Below, piece after piece: positions 7,582 through 15,217 of a stretch of 22,498 nt of DNA. Every line of letters begins with the position of its first letter. Positions within the stretch are counted from its first letter, which is position 1. The stretch covers positions 1 to 22,498 of the forward strand of contig CAYRJN010000043.1 of assembly GCA_964424545.1 (NCBI GenBank). Direction: 5' to 3'. The DNA is from JAUVIB01 sp964424545. Its GTDB lineage: Bacteria > Calditrichota > Calditrichia > Calditrichales > Calditrichaceae. The position numbers and the translations under genes were made by a program. The notes below the pieces were generated by a model that was not told the DNA's origin, searched no databases, and saw nothing but the letters and a program-made list of their open reading frames with translations.

Positions 7582-7830
7582 TTACTTACCAATTTCTCTT
7601 AAATATTCTCTTGCTTTACCGTCTTAAAAAAAATTCACGCTTATGAACATCTTTTTTCTTATCGAATTCTTCAAAAAATCTTAACCCTAATGGCCGGCGA
7701 TACATGGCTGATTTTACTTCGCCTCTTTTGTGTTGTATTAACCTTTTGTTAAGGTCATCTGTAAATACGATATATCTTTTGCCGCCTTTTTGATTTTTTT
7801 TAAGATATAACCATAATACTTTTCAGCTAT
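7582..7830 (-). pseudogene. Frameshifted GIY-YIG nuclease superfamily relic
   Basis: Reading the minus strand from 7830 gives an ATA where a start should be, then AEKYYGYILKK. A one-base shift at the A8 tract (plus coordinates 7794-7801) leads into KRYIVFTDDLNKRLIQHKRG...RRPLGLRFFEEFDKKK..HKREFFL. After another shift near the T8 tract (7626-7633) the frame ends DGKAREYLREIGK before the TAA at 7582-7584. The order YYxYIL, YxxxTDDLxKRLxQH, RRPxxL.xxEEF, KRExFL, GxxREYL is that of small (about 85-residue) GIY-YIG nuclease-like proteins. The catalytic-type Arg (KRL) and Glu (KRE) are still visible, but the YIG motif reads YIV. Two frameshifts and no start codon mean it cannot be translated as one protein. 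Both shifts fall at or near homopolymers, so an assembly error is possible. It fills the space between tRNA-Cys and tRNA-Leu. Confidence 0.75.
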
Positions 7831-7832
7831 AG

Positions 7833-7905
7833 AGGCGACGAGCGGATTCGAACCGCTGAATAAAGGTTTTGCAGACCTCTCCCTTAGCCACTTGGGTACG
7901 TCGCC
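7833..7905 (-). tRNA. tRNA-Cys (anticodon GCA)
   Basis: 73 bases. Acceptor GGCGACG pairs with CGTCGCC, the discriminator is U73 as expected for cysteine tRNA, the anticodon loop is CTGCAAA (GCA), and the T-arm has GGTTCGAATCC. No encoded CCA. It is the middle member of the cluster and is followed directly by the GIY-YIG relic. Confidence 0.97.
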
Positions 7906-7991
7906 AAAATTAATCGCCGGAGAGCGAAAAGTTCATCTTTGCACGAATAACATAATATGTTTTTCGAATTGAACTCCCTATAAATAAAAAG

Positions 7992-8064
7992 AGCGAGAGA
8001 CGGGACTCGGACCCGCGACCCCAACCTTGGCAAGGTTGTGCTCTACCAGCTGAGCTACTCTCGC
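7992..8064 (-). tRNA. tRNA-Gly (anticodon GCC)
   Basis: 73 bases. Acceptor GCGAGAG pairs with CTCTCGC, the discriminator is U73, the D-loop has AGCTCAGCTGGTAGAGC, the anticodon loop is TTGCCAA (GCC), and the T-arm has GGTCCGAGTCC. No encoded CCA. A TATAAT at 8079-8074 on the minus strand lies 9 bases before the 5' end and is a candidate -10 for the whole tRNA cluster, although no matching -35 is obvious. Confidence 0.97.
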
Positions 8065-8149
8065 TTTAAAATAATTATAATATCTTATTTTCTTCAAGCA
8101 TCTGAATTTTACAAAAATATTTAACAGCTTTCAAATATTTTTTTTAAAA

Positions 8150-8281
8150 TTATCGGTCTCTTTGCCTGATTTTATTTACAATATCCCGCTTTTTCCTTGC
8201 AACCCTGGCCGAACTGCGTTTGGCGCTAAATAATACATATACAAAGATAACCACAAGGATGATTAAAATCATCTCTGTCAT
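8150..8281 (-). CDS. Single-pass membrane microprotein, 43 residues
   Basis: A short frame that fits neatly between tRNA-Gly and ssrA. It starts MTEMILIILVVIFVYVLF, a single hydrophobic helix (residues 3-18), and continues as a strongly basic tail with repeated R/K (AKRSSARVARKKRD, IRQRDR). This predicts an inner-membrane anchor with a cytoplasmic basic tail. The ATG at 8281 is preceded by a GGGTAGG stretch at a short distance; ATG 8272 is an alternative start three codons in. The hydrophobic-then-basic design is unlikely in a random frame of 44 codons. I do not recognise the family. It could be a small regulatory or stress membrane protein, or a chance frame. Confidence 0.5.
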   Translation of the reverse strand: MTEMILIILVVIFVYVLFSAKRSSARVARKKRDIVNKIRQRDR

Positions 8282-8310
8282 CGCCTACCCTTGCCCTTAA
8301 TCAACAGTTG

Positions 8311-8664
8311 TGGAGACGCCGGGAATCGAACCCGGGTCCAGACAAGGATCAACATGAGCATCTACAATCATAGCCGACAATTAAAGCTCACCGGCCGACC
8401 GGCTTATCAGCAGGCCTGTCAGTCGGCAAAGTCCCTAAAATATGGAATATTCTGCAGGGACAAACATAATATCCCAATCCGTCTTAAGTTGGCGTTTTTA
8501 TGGTCGCCGACGGATAAACAACCATAAAAACGTAGCAGTCAATTAAGCTGCTAATGCATAATCATTGTTGGCACTTATCGTGCTTCCGATTAATAACGGG
8601 CTAATCGGAATCCCGGATTGCCGCTCATATCCCTCGCTTGCCTGTCGAATCCAAAAACGTCCCC
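8311..8664 (-). ncRNA. ssrA: tmRNA (transfer-messenger RNA)
   Basis: A 354-base one-piece tmRNA that rescues stalled ribosomes. The 5' end GGGGACG pairs with CGTCTCC at the 3' end, with A as discriminator. The 5' part has the hallmark TTTGGATTCGACAGG, and the 3' part has a tRNA-like T-arm CGGGTTCGATTCCCGG. The tag reading frame is GCC AAC AAT GAT TAT GCA TTA GCA GCT TAA (8572 to 8543), encoding ANNDYALAA, the usual Ala-Ala-ending proteolysis tag. CCA is not encoded. Open frames overlapping this RNA on either strand are artefacts of its structure. Confidence 0.97.
8543..8572 (-). other. tmRNA tag-peptide coding segment (ANNDYALAA)
   Basis: Nine codons plus TAA inside ssrA. The resume codon is GCC (Ala), and the tag ends LAA, the degron normally read by ClpXP-type proteases. 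Confidence 0.92.
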
Positions 8665-9585
8665 GGTAAATTTGCCAATGAACAAAGACAAAGAAAGGTG
8701 GCAGATCAGCGAAGGTCGGGGGAAAACCTAAAAACTGAAATTTACCACCTTTCGAAATTTTTTCTTGTACTCTCTAGTCAAAGAATTTACAAAATAGAGA
8801 TTGAAATAGCAATTTTTTTAATAAAATCCGCTGATTTTTTGGATATTGGATGCAAAGTATTGCCGATAAGATACAATAATGTAAATTTATTGATTTAAAT
8901 GTAATATTAATTAATAGGATAGATAATAATATTGTCTAAGTATTATCAATTTTTACGTAATTATTAATTTAATCTGCTCGTGTTCGGCAAATATCTTTAA
9001 GAATATTTTCAAATACTATTTGAATTTTCTTATACTTGAAATTTCGATAATTAATCAAGAACATGGCTTTGCAAATTGATTGATTAAACGAAAGGTTTGC
9101 CATTTCCCCGAAGAAGGAATTTAATATATTGCCTATGTGAACTATGTATAATTTATAGTATCGGAATTTCAAAAACCAACCTATTTTGAACATTTACAAC
9201 TTTATTTTTAAAATATTTTTTGTATACATACGATTTTTGATTGTATGATCAAATCGGATAATGGCGATTCTATGACGTTTATTATTATCTTCATTAATTA
9301 ATTTGCAAAGCTACCTCCTAAAATTATGAAATTGAGAATAATACAAAAATAAATAAAATATTCTGAAAATTGTTATTTTTTTGAAATTCCTATACAATTA
9401 AGTAAGCGGAGCACGGTTATAAAATACGACTTTAACACTAAATATTTCTTTACTCGGAAGATGATTTATACGAGGATACAGTTGAATAATTACATAAAAA
9501 TTTCATTGCATAGAAATATATTTTTTTTTATGTTAAAATATCGTAAAATTAATTGTTAGAAATTATGTTTAGCGGGAGGATATAA
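8665..9585. other. Long AT-rich non-coding stretch
   Basis: About 0.9 kb with no gene I can support. Near the ssrA start there is a 9-base inverted repeat, GAAAGGTGG at 8693-8701 with CCACCTTTC at 8745-8753, enclosing 43 bases; it must overlap or lie next to the ssrA promoter. A 74-codon minus-strand frame at 8969-9193 has no ribosome site and the Ile/Phe/Asn/Lys composition of translated AT-rich DNA. The right part should carry the promoter of the phosphate genes; I see no clear Pho box. Confidence 0.4.
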
Positions 9586-10260
9586 ATGAATATTATTGAG
9601 AATCTGTTTACACGTTCGCCATTTACGCCGTTACAAACACACATGGAAAAAGTAGCACAATGCGTGGCAAAACTTGAAGACTTATATGTGGCATTTTCTA
9701 AAAATGAGCAGGACAGAATAAAAACGATTGTCAAAGAAATCTCCGAAATGGAGCATTCCGCCGATATTACTAAAAACGATATACGCAATAATTTGCCTCG
9801 CGGTCTTTTTCTTGCTATTAATCGAGCAAATTTACTTGAAATTCTTTCCTTGCAGGATACTATTGCCGATAAAGCGGAAGATATCGGCGTTTTAATGACC
9901 CTGAAAAAATTAGAGCCCATTGATAATCTAATGGATGATTTAAAGTCGTTTTTAAAGAAAAACATCGATGCGGTGCAGCAGGTTAATTCAATTATCAGGG
10001 AGCTGGATGAGCTTTTACAATCAACTTTCGGGGGAACCGAAGCAAAGAGAGTCAGGCAGATTATCAACGATGTCGCCTATATCGAGCACGAAGCGGATTT
10101 AATGCAACACGAAATATTAAAAAAATTATATAACTTGGATGACCGCCTTAATTACAGCAGCTTCAGCCTTTGGATGAATATTATTCGTACCATATCCGCT
10201 CTTGGCGATACTTCCGAGAAATTGGCTAACAGAATTTCGATGTTATTGGAGAGCGCCTAA
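9586..10260 (+). CDS. DUF47 (PhoU-like) phosphate transport accessory protein
   Basis: A 224-residue all-helical protein of the DUF47/PhoU_div (TIGR00153-like) family. Characteristic stretches are an N-terminal F.RSPF.PLQ.HM, then EISEMEHSADITKNDIRNNLPRGLFLAINR and later ISALGDTSEKLANRI near the C-terminus. The middle contains two long heptad-like helices with the paired acidic motif E(M/I)EH.AD repeated (EMEHSADI and IEHEADL), the metal-binding signature of PhoU folds. The length is normal for the family and there is no membrane segment or signal, so it is cytoplasmic. The GGGAGGA site 6 bases before the ATG is good. It is followed 53 bases later by a Pit-family permease, the standard partner of DUF47 proteins. 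It probably modulates permease activity or phosphate signalling; its exact biochemistry is not settled in the family. Confidence 0.93.
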   Translation: MNIIENLFTRSPFTPLQTHMEKVAQCVAKLEDLYVAFSKNEQDRIKTIVKEISEMEHSADITKNDIRNNLPRGLFLAINRANLLEILSLQDTIADKAEDIGVLMTLKKLEPIDNLMDDLKSFLKKNIDAVQQVNSIIRELDELLQSTFGGTEAKRVRQIINDVAYIEHEADLMQHEILKKLYNLDDRLNYSSFSLWMNIIRTISALGDTSEKLANRISMLLESA

Positions 10261-10313
10261 TTAATTATTTAGTTACGCATACACAGTATAAAGAATAATT
10301 TTCAGGAGAAAGA

Positions 10314-11741
10314 ATGGGTACCGAAACTATTCTATTGATTATCGTTATCGCAGCCGGATTTTATATGGCGTGGAGCGTGGGGGCTAACGATGTGGCCAAT
10401 GCCATGGGGACTTCTGTCGGTTCCGGTGCGCTAACGGTCAAACGGGCCGTTATCGTAGCGGCGTTTCTGGAATTTGCAGGCGCTTTTTTTGTTGGAACTC
10501 ATGTATCGGAAACAATACGAAAAGGAATTATTAATCCCGATATTTTTATCGGCAATGAATACATGTTGGTTTATGGTATGATAGGCGCCTTGCTTGCCGC
10601 GGCAATATGGCTGCAAATTGCTTCTTATTTTGGTTGGCCGGTATCGACAACGCATTCTATCGTGGGCGCCGTATTGGGCTTTGGCGTCATGTACGGCGGT
10701 ACGCAAGCCGCAGATTGGGGAAAAGTCTCTTTTATTGTAGCGAGTTGGGTTGTTTCTCCGCTCCTTTCGGGAATCATCGCCTATATTATTTTCACTACCA
10801 TACGACGTTTAATTCTTCGTAACGAAAATCCCATCAGAGTTACCAAAAAAATAACGCCCTTTCTTGTTTTTCTCGTTTTTACCGTTCTTACTATTGCCAT
10901 GGTTTTTAAAGGATTAAAAAATCTTCATCTTGATCTCAATTTCGGAGAAGCGACTCTTTTTGGCATGGGGGTGGGGATATTGGCCGGTATTATCAGTTAC
11001 TTTCTGGTCAGGCGCGTTAAAGAAGCGCCAATAACCGCAAAAAAAATGCCTCATCACAATTCGGAAGCCGTAAAAAACCGTTTAAAGCGGGCGCTCCATC
11101 ATTTGGATAAAGCGCTTGTAAAATCGGATGGCCAGGTGAAACGGGAAATTAATAATGTGGCTGGTGATTTGAGAACAATTACTTATAACCTAAATGAATC
11201 GATAGATGTTCACGAAAACAGCACCGAATATCAGACAGTAGAAAAAATATTCGTTTATTTGCAAATTTTAAGCGCCGCTTTTGTGGCTTTTGCTCACGGC
11301 GCCAATGATGTGGCCAATGCTGTCGGCCCGATGGCGGCGGTAATTACCGTTTTGCAGACGGGAAAATTTGCTTCACAAACGCCGGTTCCCTTGTGGGTGC
11401 TGGGGATGGGCGGTATTGGAATTGTAATCGGTTTGGCCACATGGGGTTGGAGAGTGATGCTTACCATTGGCAAAAAAATAACCGAACTAACGCCTTCTCG
11501 CGGATTTAGCGCGGAATTTGCTACGGCTATCACCATTGTTTTAGCTTCAAAACTCGGTTTGCCGGTTAGCACAACTCATACCTTGGTCGGTGGTGTGCTT
11601 GGCGTCGGTTTCGCCCGCGGTATAGACGCTTTAAATTTACGGGTTGTCAGCAATATTGTTATCTCATGGGTTATTACCATTCCCGTCGGCGCGGTCGGGG
11701 CAATTACCTTCTTTTATATTTTTAAGTCTATCTTCGGATAA
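10314..11741 (+). CDS. Inorganic phosphate transporter, Pit family
   Basis: A 475-residue integral membrane protein of the PiT (PHO-4) family: low-affinity, cation-coupled uptake of inorganic phosphate or metal-phosphate. Both inverted-repeat signatures are present, GANDVANAMGTSVGSGALT in the N-half (about residue 23) and AHGANDVANAVGPMAAV in the C-half (about 327). The paired GWPVSTTHSIVGAVLG and GLPVSTTHTLVGGVLG motifs are also present. A hydrophilic, basic cytoplasmic loop (about residues 235-310) separates the halves, as in bacterial PitA-like proteins. The AGGAGA ribosome site precedes the ATG. It is in an operon with the DUF47 gene and closed by the terminator at 11750. Sulfate permeases share the superfamily, but the DUF47 neighbour supports phosphate. 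Confidence 0.95.
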   Translation: MGTETILLIIVIAAGFYMAWSVGANDVANAMGTSVGSGALTVKRAVIVAAFLEFAGAFFVGTHVSETIRKGIINPDIFIGNEYMLVYGMIGALLAAAIWLQIASYFGWPVSTTHSIVGAVLGFGVMYGGTQAADWGKVSFIVASWVVSPLLSGIIAYIIFTTIRRLILRNENPIRVTKKITPFLVFLVFTVLTIAMVFKGLKNLHLDLNFGEATLFGMGVGILAGIISYFLVRRVKEAPITAKKMPHHNSEAVKNRLKRALHHLDKALVKSDGQVKREINNVAGDLRTITYNLNESIDVHENSTEYQTVEKIFVYLQILSAAFVAFAHGANDVANAVGPMAAVITVLQTGKFASQTPVPLWVLGMGGIGIVIGLATWGWRVMLTIGKKITELTPSRGFSAEFATAITIVLASKLGLPVSTTHTLVGGVLGVGFARGIDALNLRVVSNIVISWVITIPVGAVGAITFFYIFKSIFG

Positions 11742-11749
11742 ATATTTTT

Positions 11750-11784
11750 GCCGGTTATTCAATATTTGTATAACCGGCATTTTA
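11750..11784 (+). terminator. Terminator of the phosphate operon
   Basis: A 9-base perfect stem GCCGGTTAT (11750-11758) with ATAACCGGC (11770-11778), an 11-base loop, then ATTTTA. It begins 9 bases after the permease stop codon. Confidence 0.85.
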
Positions 11785-11886
11785 CCTTATGCTTTGGAGC
11801 TTCCAGCCCTTGATTTTCCAAATCGAATATGTAACTTTATTAATTAATAATCGTATATAATCTTTAACCATAATGTGAGATTTTTT

Positions 11887-13443
11887 ATGATATATAGAAT
11901 GGCTTTTATTTTATTGTTTTTTAGCACTTTTATTCTTGCACAGGGGAAAAAAGAGAATGCTAAGAAGGTCGAAAAAACAGCCATAGGGAAATATATTTCA
12001 AATAATAAATTGCAAAAAATTCATTACGATACAACAACGACAATTGCAAAAGATCAAATAATAGATGCTAATGTAATCGTTAAAAACGGAGATTTAATTA
12101 TTGCCGGAACCGTCAAAGGAGATGTGCTTGTTTTGTTTGGAAATTTGAGAATAAAAAATACAGCAAGGATTGAAGGCGACGTTGCCTGTATAGACGGTTC
12201 TATTTATCAAGCGGAACAAGGTGTTGTTCTCGGTAATCAAATTGAAACAAGCTCAAAAAATTTAATAAAAAAAGATGATTGGGAGTTGGAAAGAAAAAAA
12301 CAAAATGATGTTGAAACCGATAATTGGATGATAGATGATTATCATGGGGAATATGCGGCATTACCTTTCGGGTTTTGGAAGAAACAGTTCCTTTTTCGTT
12401 TTAATCCTGTTCAAGGCTGGTTTGTCGGTTTGTCCCTTCCCGAGCATATAAAACCGTTGGAGAAGTATTTGGATATTTACGGGTTTTTGGGATATGGGTT
12501 TTCGGAATCGCGGTGGAGCTGGGGCGGCGGGATTAATCGCTGGCTTTTCGATCGCTATAAGTATCGCACCGAGATCGGCATTAGAGGATATGATTACACT
12601 GCGTCCAATGACGAATGGATTATTTCTCCGTTTGAAAATACGTTAACGTCCGTATTTTTGCATGAAAGTAATCAGGATTATTATGGTAAAAAGGGTTTTG
12701 AGGTGCATATCTCACAGAATGTCTCTTTCTCATTTAAAGCAACGCTTGCTTATCGCAGCGATCGCTACGCCGTTATGATTAACACTACGGATTGGGCGCT
12801 CCTTTATCCGGACCGCCGTTATCGTTCCAATATCGAGATAGACCCTGGCAATATGCGCGCTCTTTACGGAGAACTTTTTTATGACACGAGGAATAATAAA
12901 TACAGCCCGTCGGTAGGGTGGTACGGTAAGCTTTCCATGGAGCTCTCCAACCCCGCCTTGGGCAGTGATTTTTATTTTAATCAATATTTTTTGGAAGTGC
13001 GAAGATATCAGCGTATGGGCAAACTAAGCCGTCTTGATATACGCTTTATGGCGGGGTCCTCCGAGCATTATTTGCCAGTACAGAAAAATTTTTATCTCGG
13101 CGGATTCAGCTCATTGCGCGGTTTTTCGTATAAAGAGTTCAGCGGAAACCGTACTTTGCTGACTAATCTAGAATATAATATAAGTCCACAATTTATGTTT
13201 ACCGACTTCTTGTTGGGCGCTATGCGGTTTGTTATTTTCTTTGATTTCGGATATGCCTGGTTTGCCGATCCTAACGATAAATGGTATCGGGGATATTCGT
13301 CGCTCTCGGTTAACGATATAAAATTCAATTACGGAATTGCTTTGGGCAGTTATGACGGCAATTTTCGTTTGGCTGTGGCAAAACGGACAGACCGCTCTTC
13401 CAATGCGGTAAGTGTAATTTTTCGTTTAAGGAAACCATTTTAA
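11887..13443 (+). CDS. Outer-membrane Omp85-like barrel with bactofilin-like N-terminus
   Basis: I prefer ATG 11887 (518 residues); the frame extends to a GTG at 11875 and no strong ribosome site decides. A signal peptide (MAFILLFFSTFILAQG) is followed by a short beta-solenoid-like stretch (about 55-125). That stretch has the turn-by-turn pattern DANVIVKNGDLIIAGTVKGD, VLVLFGNLRIKNTARIEGD and CIDGSIYQ, as in bactofilin/polymer-forming repeats. From about residue 155 to the end there are alternating aromatic strands of a large barrel. These include YLGGFSSLRGFSYKEFSGNR, the SLRG signature of the Omp85/surface-antigen (D15) family, and a terminal strand VSVIFRLRKPF ending in Phe as a barrel-insertion signal. 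No POTRA repeats are evident, so it is unlikely to be BamA itself. It is the first gene of a three-gene envelope cluster, 4 bases from the next. Role: probably outer-membrane biogenesis or anchoring of surface material; specifics unknown. Confidence 0.75.
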   Translation: MIYRMAFILLFFSTFILAQGKKENAKKVEKTAIGKYISNNKLQKIHYDTTTTIAKDQIIDANVIVKNGDLIIAGTVKGDVLVLFGNLRIKNTARIEGDVACIDGSIYQAEQGVVLGNQIETSSKNLIKKDDWELERKKQNDVETDNWMIDDYHGEYAALPFGFWKKQFLFRFNPVQGWFVGLSLPEHIKPLEKYLDIYGFLGYGFSESRWSWGGGINRWLFDRYKYRTEIGIRGYDYTASNDEWIISPFENTLTSVFLHESNQDYYGKKGFEVHISQNVSFSFKATLAYRSDRYAVMINTTDWALLYPDRRYRSNIEIDPGNMRALYGELFYDTRNNKYSPSVGWYGKLSMELSNPALGSDFYFNQYFLEVRRYQRMGKLSRLDIRFMAGSSEHYLPVQKNFYLGGFSSLRGFSYKEFSGNRTLLTNLEYNISPQFMFTDFLLGAMRFVIFFDFGYAWFADPNDKWYRGYSSLSVNDIKFNYGIALGSYDGNFRLAVAKRTDRSSNAVSVIFRLRKPF

Positions 13444-13447
13444 AAAA

Positions 13448-15202
13448 ATGAAATATCCGTTAATACATCTGTTGTTAATTTTTTGCTTTGTTTTTTATCT
13501 TCAGGCGCAAAAAAAGACGGTGGAATTGAAGGATTTACAGGAAACCCAAGTTTCCGTATCCGGATTTATTCTTAATACGTCAAATAGCATTCATATAAAG
13601 GCGGTCGGTGCCGGAGATACAGAACCTTTAAAGCGGGTTCATAGTTATCAGAGCGATAAATTTAATATGTACGCTTACGCTTGGATATTAAATTCCACAT
13701 CAAGAGAAATGGTCTGGCGCATGACCATCGAGAATACCGAGAAAAATTGGTGGGATAAATGGAACCGAACATTTGACGGAGACGTTGAGCTGCCGAAAGG
13801 CCAGTATGAATTATATTTTTCGGCGGTTGAGCCCTCTTATTTTAATATGGACCAAGGGTTTTTTAGTTTGGGGCGGCTTTTTGATAAAATTATCGGAGAT
13901 GATACTTGGTGGGAAGACCATTCAAAAAAATGGATGTGTAAAGTAAGTGGAGTAGATGAATCATTAAGCGAAAAGGACGTCAAAGATTATTTAGAAGAAA
14001 AACGGCAAAATGATATTGTTCATATTGTCGGTTTAGACGATCAGGCCTTTGTCGAAAATGAGTTCAGCCTTTTCGATACGCTGCAAGTGGAGATTTATGC
14101 CATAGGAGAGGGATATAAGGGTCGGATGTATGACTACGGCCTACTGATCAATAAGGATATGCATCATAAAATATGGGAAATGCGGCAAAGTGAAAGCGAA
14201 TATGCAGGGGGGGCAATTAAAAATCGATTTGACCGACAAAAGATAAAATTGAATCCCGGAAATTATGTTGCCTATTATAAATCCGACGGCAATCACTCTT
14301 TGGAAAAATGGAACGCCAATCCACCCTATGATCCCTTATATTGGGGGATTACAATACGCGTGGTTGATCGGCAATATAACCCGCAAAGCATTAAAAAAAC
14401 ACCTTATAAAGGGAAAAAGCCTTTTGTGCAATTAACGCGCGTTGGAGATAATAAGAATTTACAAAAAGAATTCGTTCTTAAACAGCCCGCCTGGATTAAA
14501 ATTTGGGCTATTGGCGAAGGGCGCGACGGTGAAATGGCCGATTACGGCTGGATAACCGCTTCTAAAAACGGGAAAACAGTATGGACAATGGCTTATGATA
14601 AAACCGAACATGCCGGCGGCTCTTCTAAAAACAGGGCGTTTTTGGGGACGATATATCTTGAGAAAGGTACTTATGTGCTTCATTATAGGACGGATGATTC
14701 TCACTCATACGGGAATTGGAATGCCCGTCCGCCGGATTCTCCGAAAAGCTGGGGTATCTCATTATATATAATGTCGGACGCGGATACGCTTAGCATGTTA
14801 AATAAGGTAATTTCGACTGAAGAATATAAAAGCGAAATCCTTGTTCGTTTAACTAAAATCGGTGATAATGAACACCGTACAAAACAATTTGTTTTACAGA
14901 AACCGGGCCAATTACATATTCTTTGTGTCGGAGAGGGCGAAGACGGTGAGATGTTCGATTACGGTTGGATTGAAAATGTAAAGACGGGTGAAATCGTTTG
15001 GCGAATGAGTTATGCTGAAACGGAACACGCCGGCGGAGCGCGAAAAAATCGTCGAGTAAACAGTTATATCCATTTGCCGGCGGGCGCTTATCAAGTTCAT
15101 TACAAGTCGGATGACAGCCATTCATATAAAAGCTGGAATGATGATTCGCCTGATAATGTAAATAATTGGGGCATTACCGTTTATGAAATATCGGGAAAAT
15201 AA
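13448..15202 (+). CDS. Exported protein of repeated unnamed domain (three clear, one divergent copy)
   Basis: A 584-residue protein with a signal peptide (MKYPLIHLLLIFCFVFYLQAQ). The body is a tandem array of one domain of about 120-140 residues. The copies are centred on GEG(Y/R/E)xGxMxDYG at about residues 218, 353 and 493, plus a divergent first copy at about 35-155. Each copy runs: a short beta strand (L.K.GDN), (I/V)GEG.DGEM.DYGWI, then VW.M.Y..TEHAGGA.KNR, then L..G.Y..HY.SDDSHSY..WN...PD....WGI. The conserved Asp, Tyr, Trp and His residues and the invariant KNR and SDDSHS blocks look like a binding surface. I know no named family for it and do not assign a function. Only 4 bases separate it from the barrel gene before it and 15 from the gene after it, so the three are co-expressed. 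A periplasmic or surface location is inferred from the signal peptide. Confidence 0.75.
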   Translation: MKYPLIHLLLIFCFVFYLQAQKKTVELKDLQETQVSVSGFILNTSNSIHIKAVGAGDTEPLKRVHSYQSDKFNMYAYAWILNSTSREMVWRMTIENTEKNWWDKWNRTFDGDVELPKGQYELYFSAVEPSYFNMDQGFFSLGRLFDKIIGDDTWWEDHSKKWMCKVSGVDESLSEKDVKDYLEEKRQNDIVHIVGLDDQAFVENEFSLFDTLQVEIYAIGEGYKGRMYDYGLLINKDMHHKIWEMRQSESEYAGGAIKNRFDRQKIKLNPGNYVAYYKSDGNHSLEKWNANPPYDPLYWGITIRVVDRQYNPQSIKKTPYKGKKPFVQLTRVGDNKNLQKEFVLKQPAWIKIWAIGEGRDGEMADYGWITASKNGKTVWTMAYDKTEHAGGSSKNRAFLGTIYLEKGTYVLHYRTDDSHSYGNWNARPPDSPKSWGISLYIMSDADTLSMLNKVISTEEYKSEILVRLTKIGDNEHRTKQFVLQKPGQLHILCVGEGEDGEMFDYGWIENVKTGEIVWRMSYAETEHAGGARKNRRVNSYIHLPAGAYQVHYKSDDSHSYKSWNDDSPDNVNNWGITVYEISGK

Positions 15203-15217
15203 GAAAGAGAATAGAGA

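Noticed and set aside
8291..8898. Two plus-strand frames over the tmRNA and its upstream region
   Set aside because: They lie on the structured ssrA RNA or its upstream flank. The sequence is explained by tmRNA hallmarks and a tag frame on the other strand.
8969..9193. 74-codon minus-strand frame in the AT-rich gap
   Set aside because: No ribosome site, low-complexity Ile/Phe/Lys/Asn composition, and no motif; expected by chance in DNA this AT-rich.
9301..9325. Strong minus-strand AGGAGG ribosome-site-like sequence
   Set aside because: The only starts behind it give a 4-codon frame (TTG) or a 28-codon frame with the ATG about 19 bases away, too far for initiation.
9549..10067. 172-codon minus-strand frame opposite the DUF47 gene
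   Set aside because: Antisense shadow of a well-recognised family protein.
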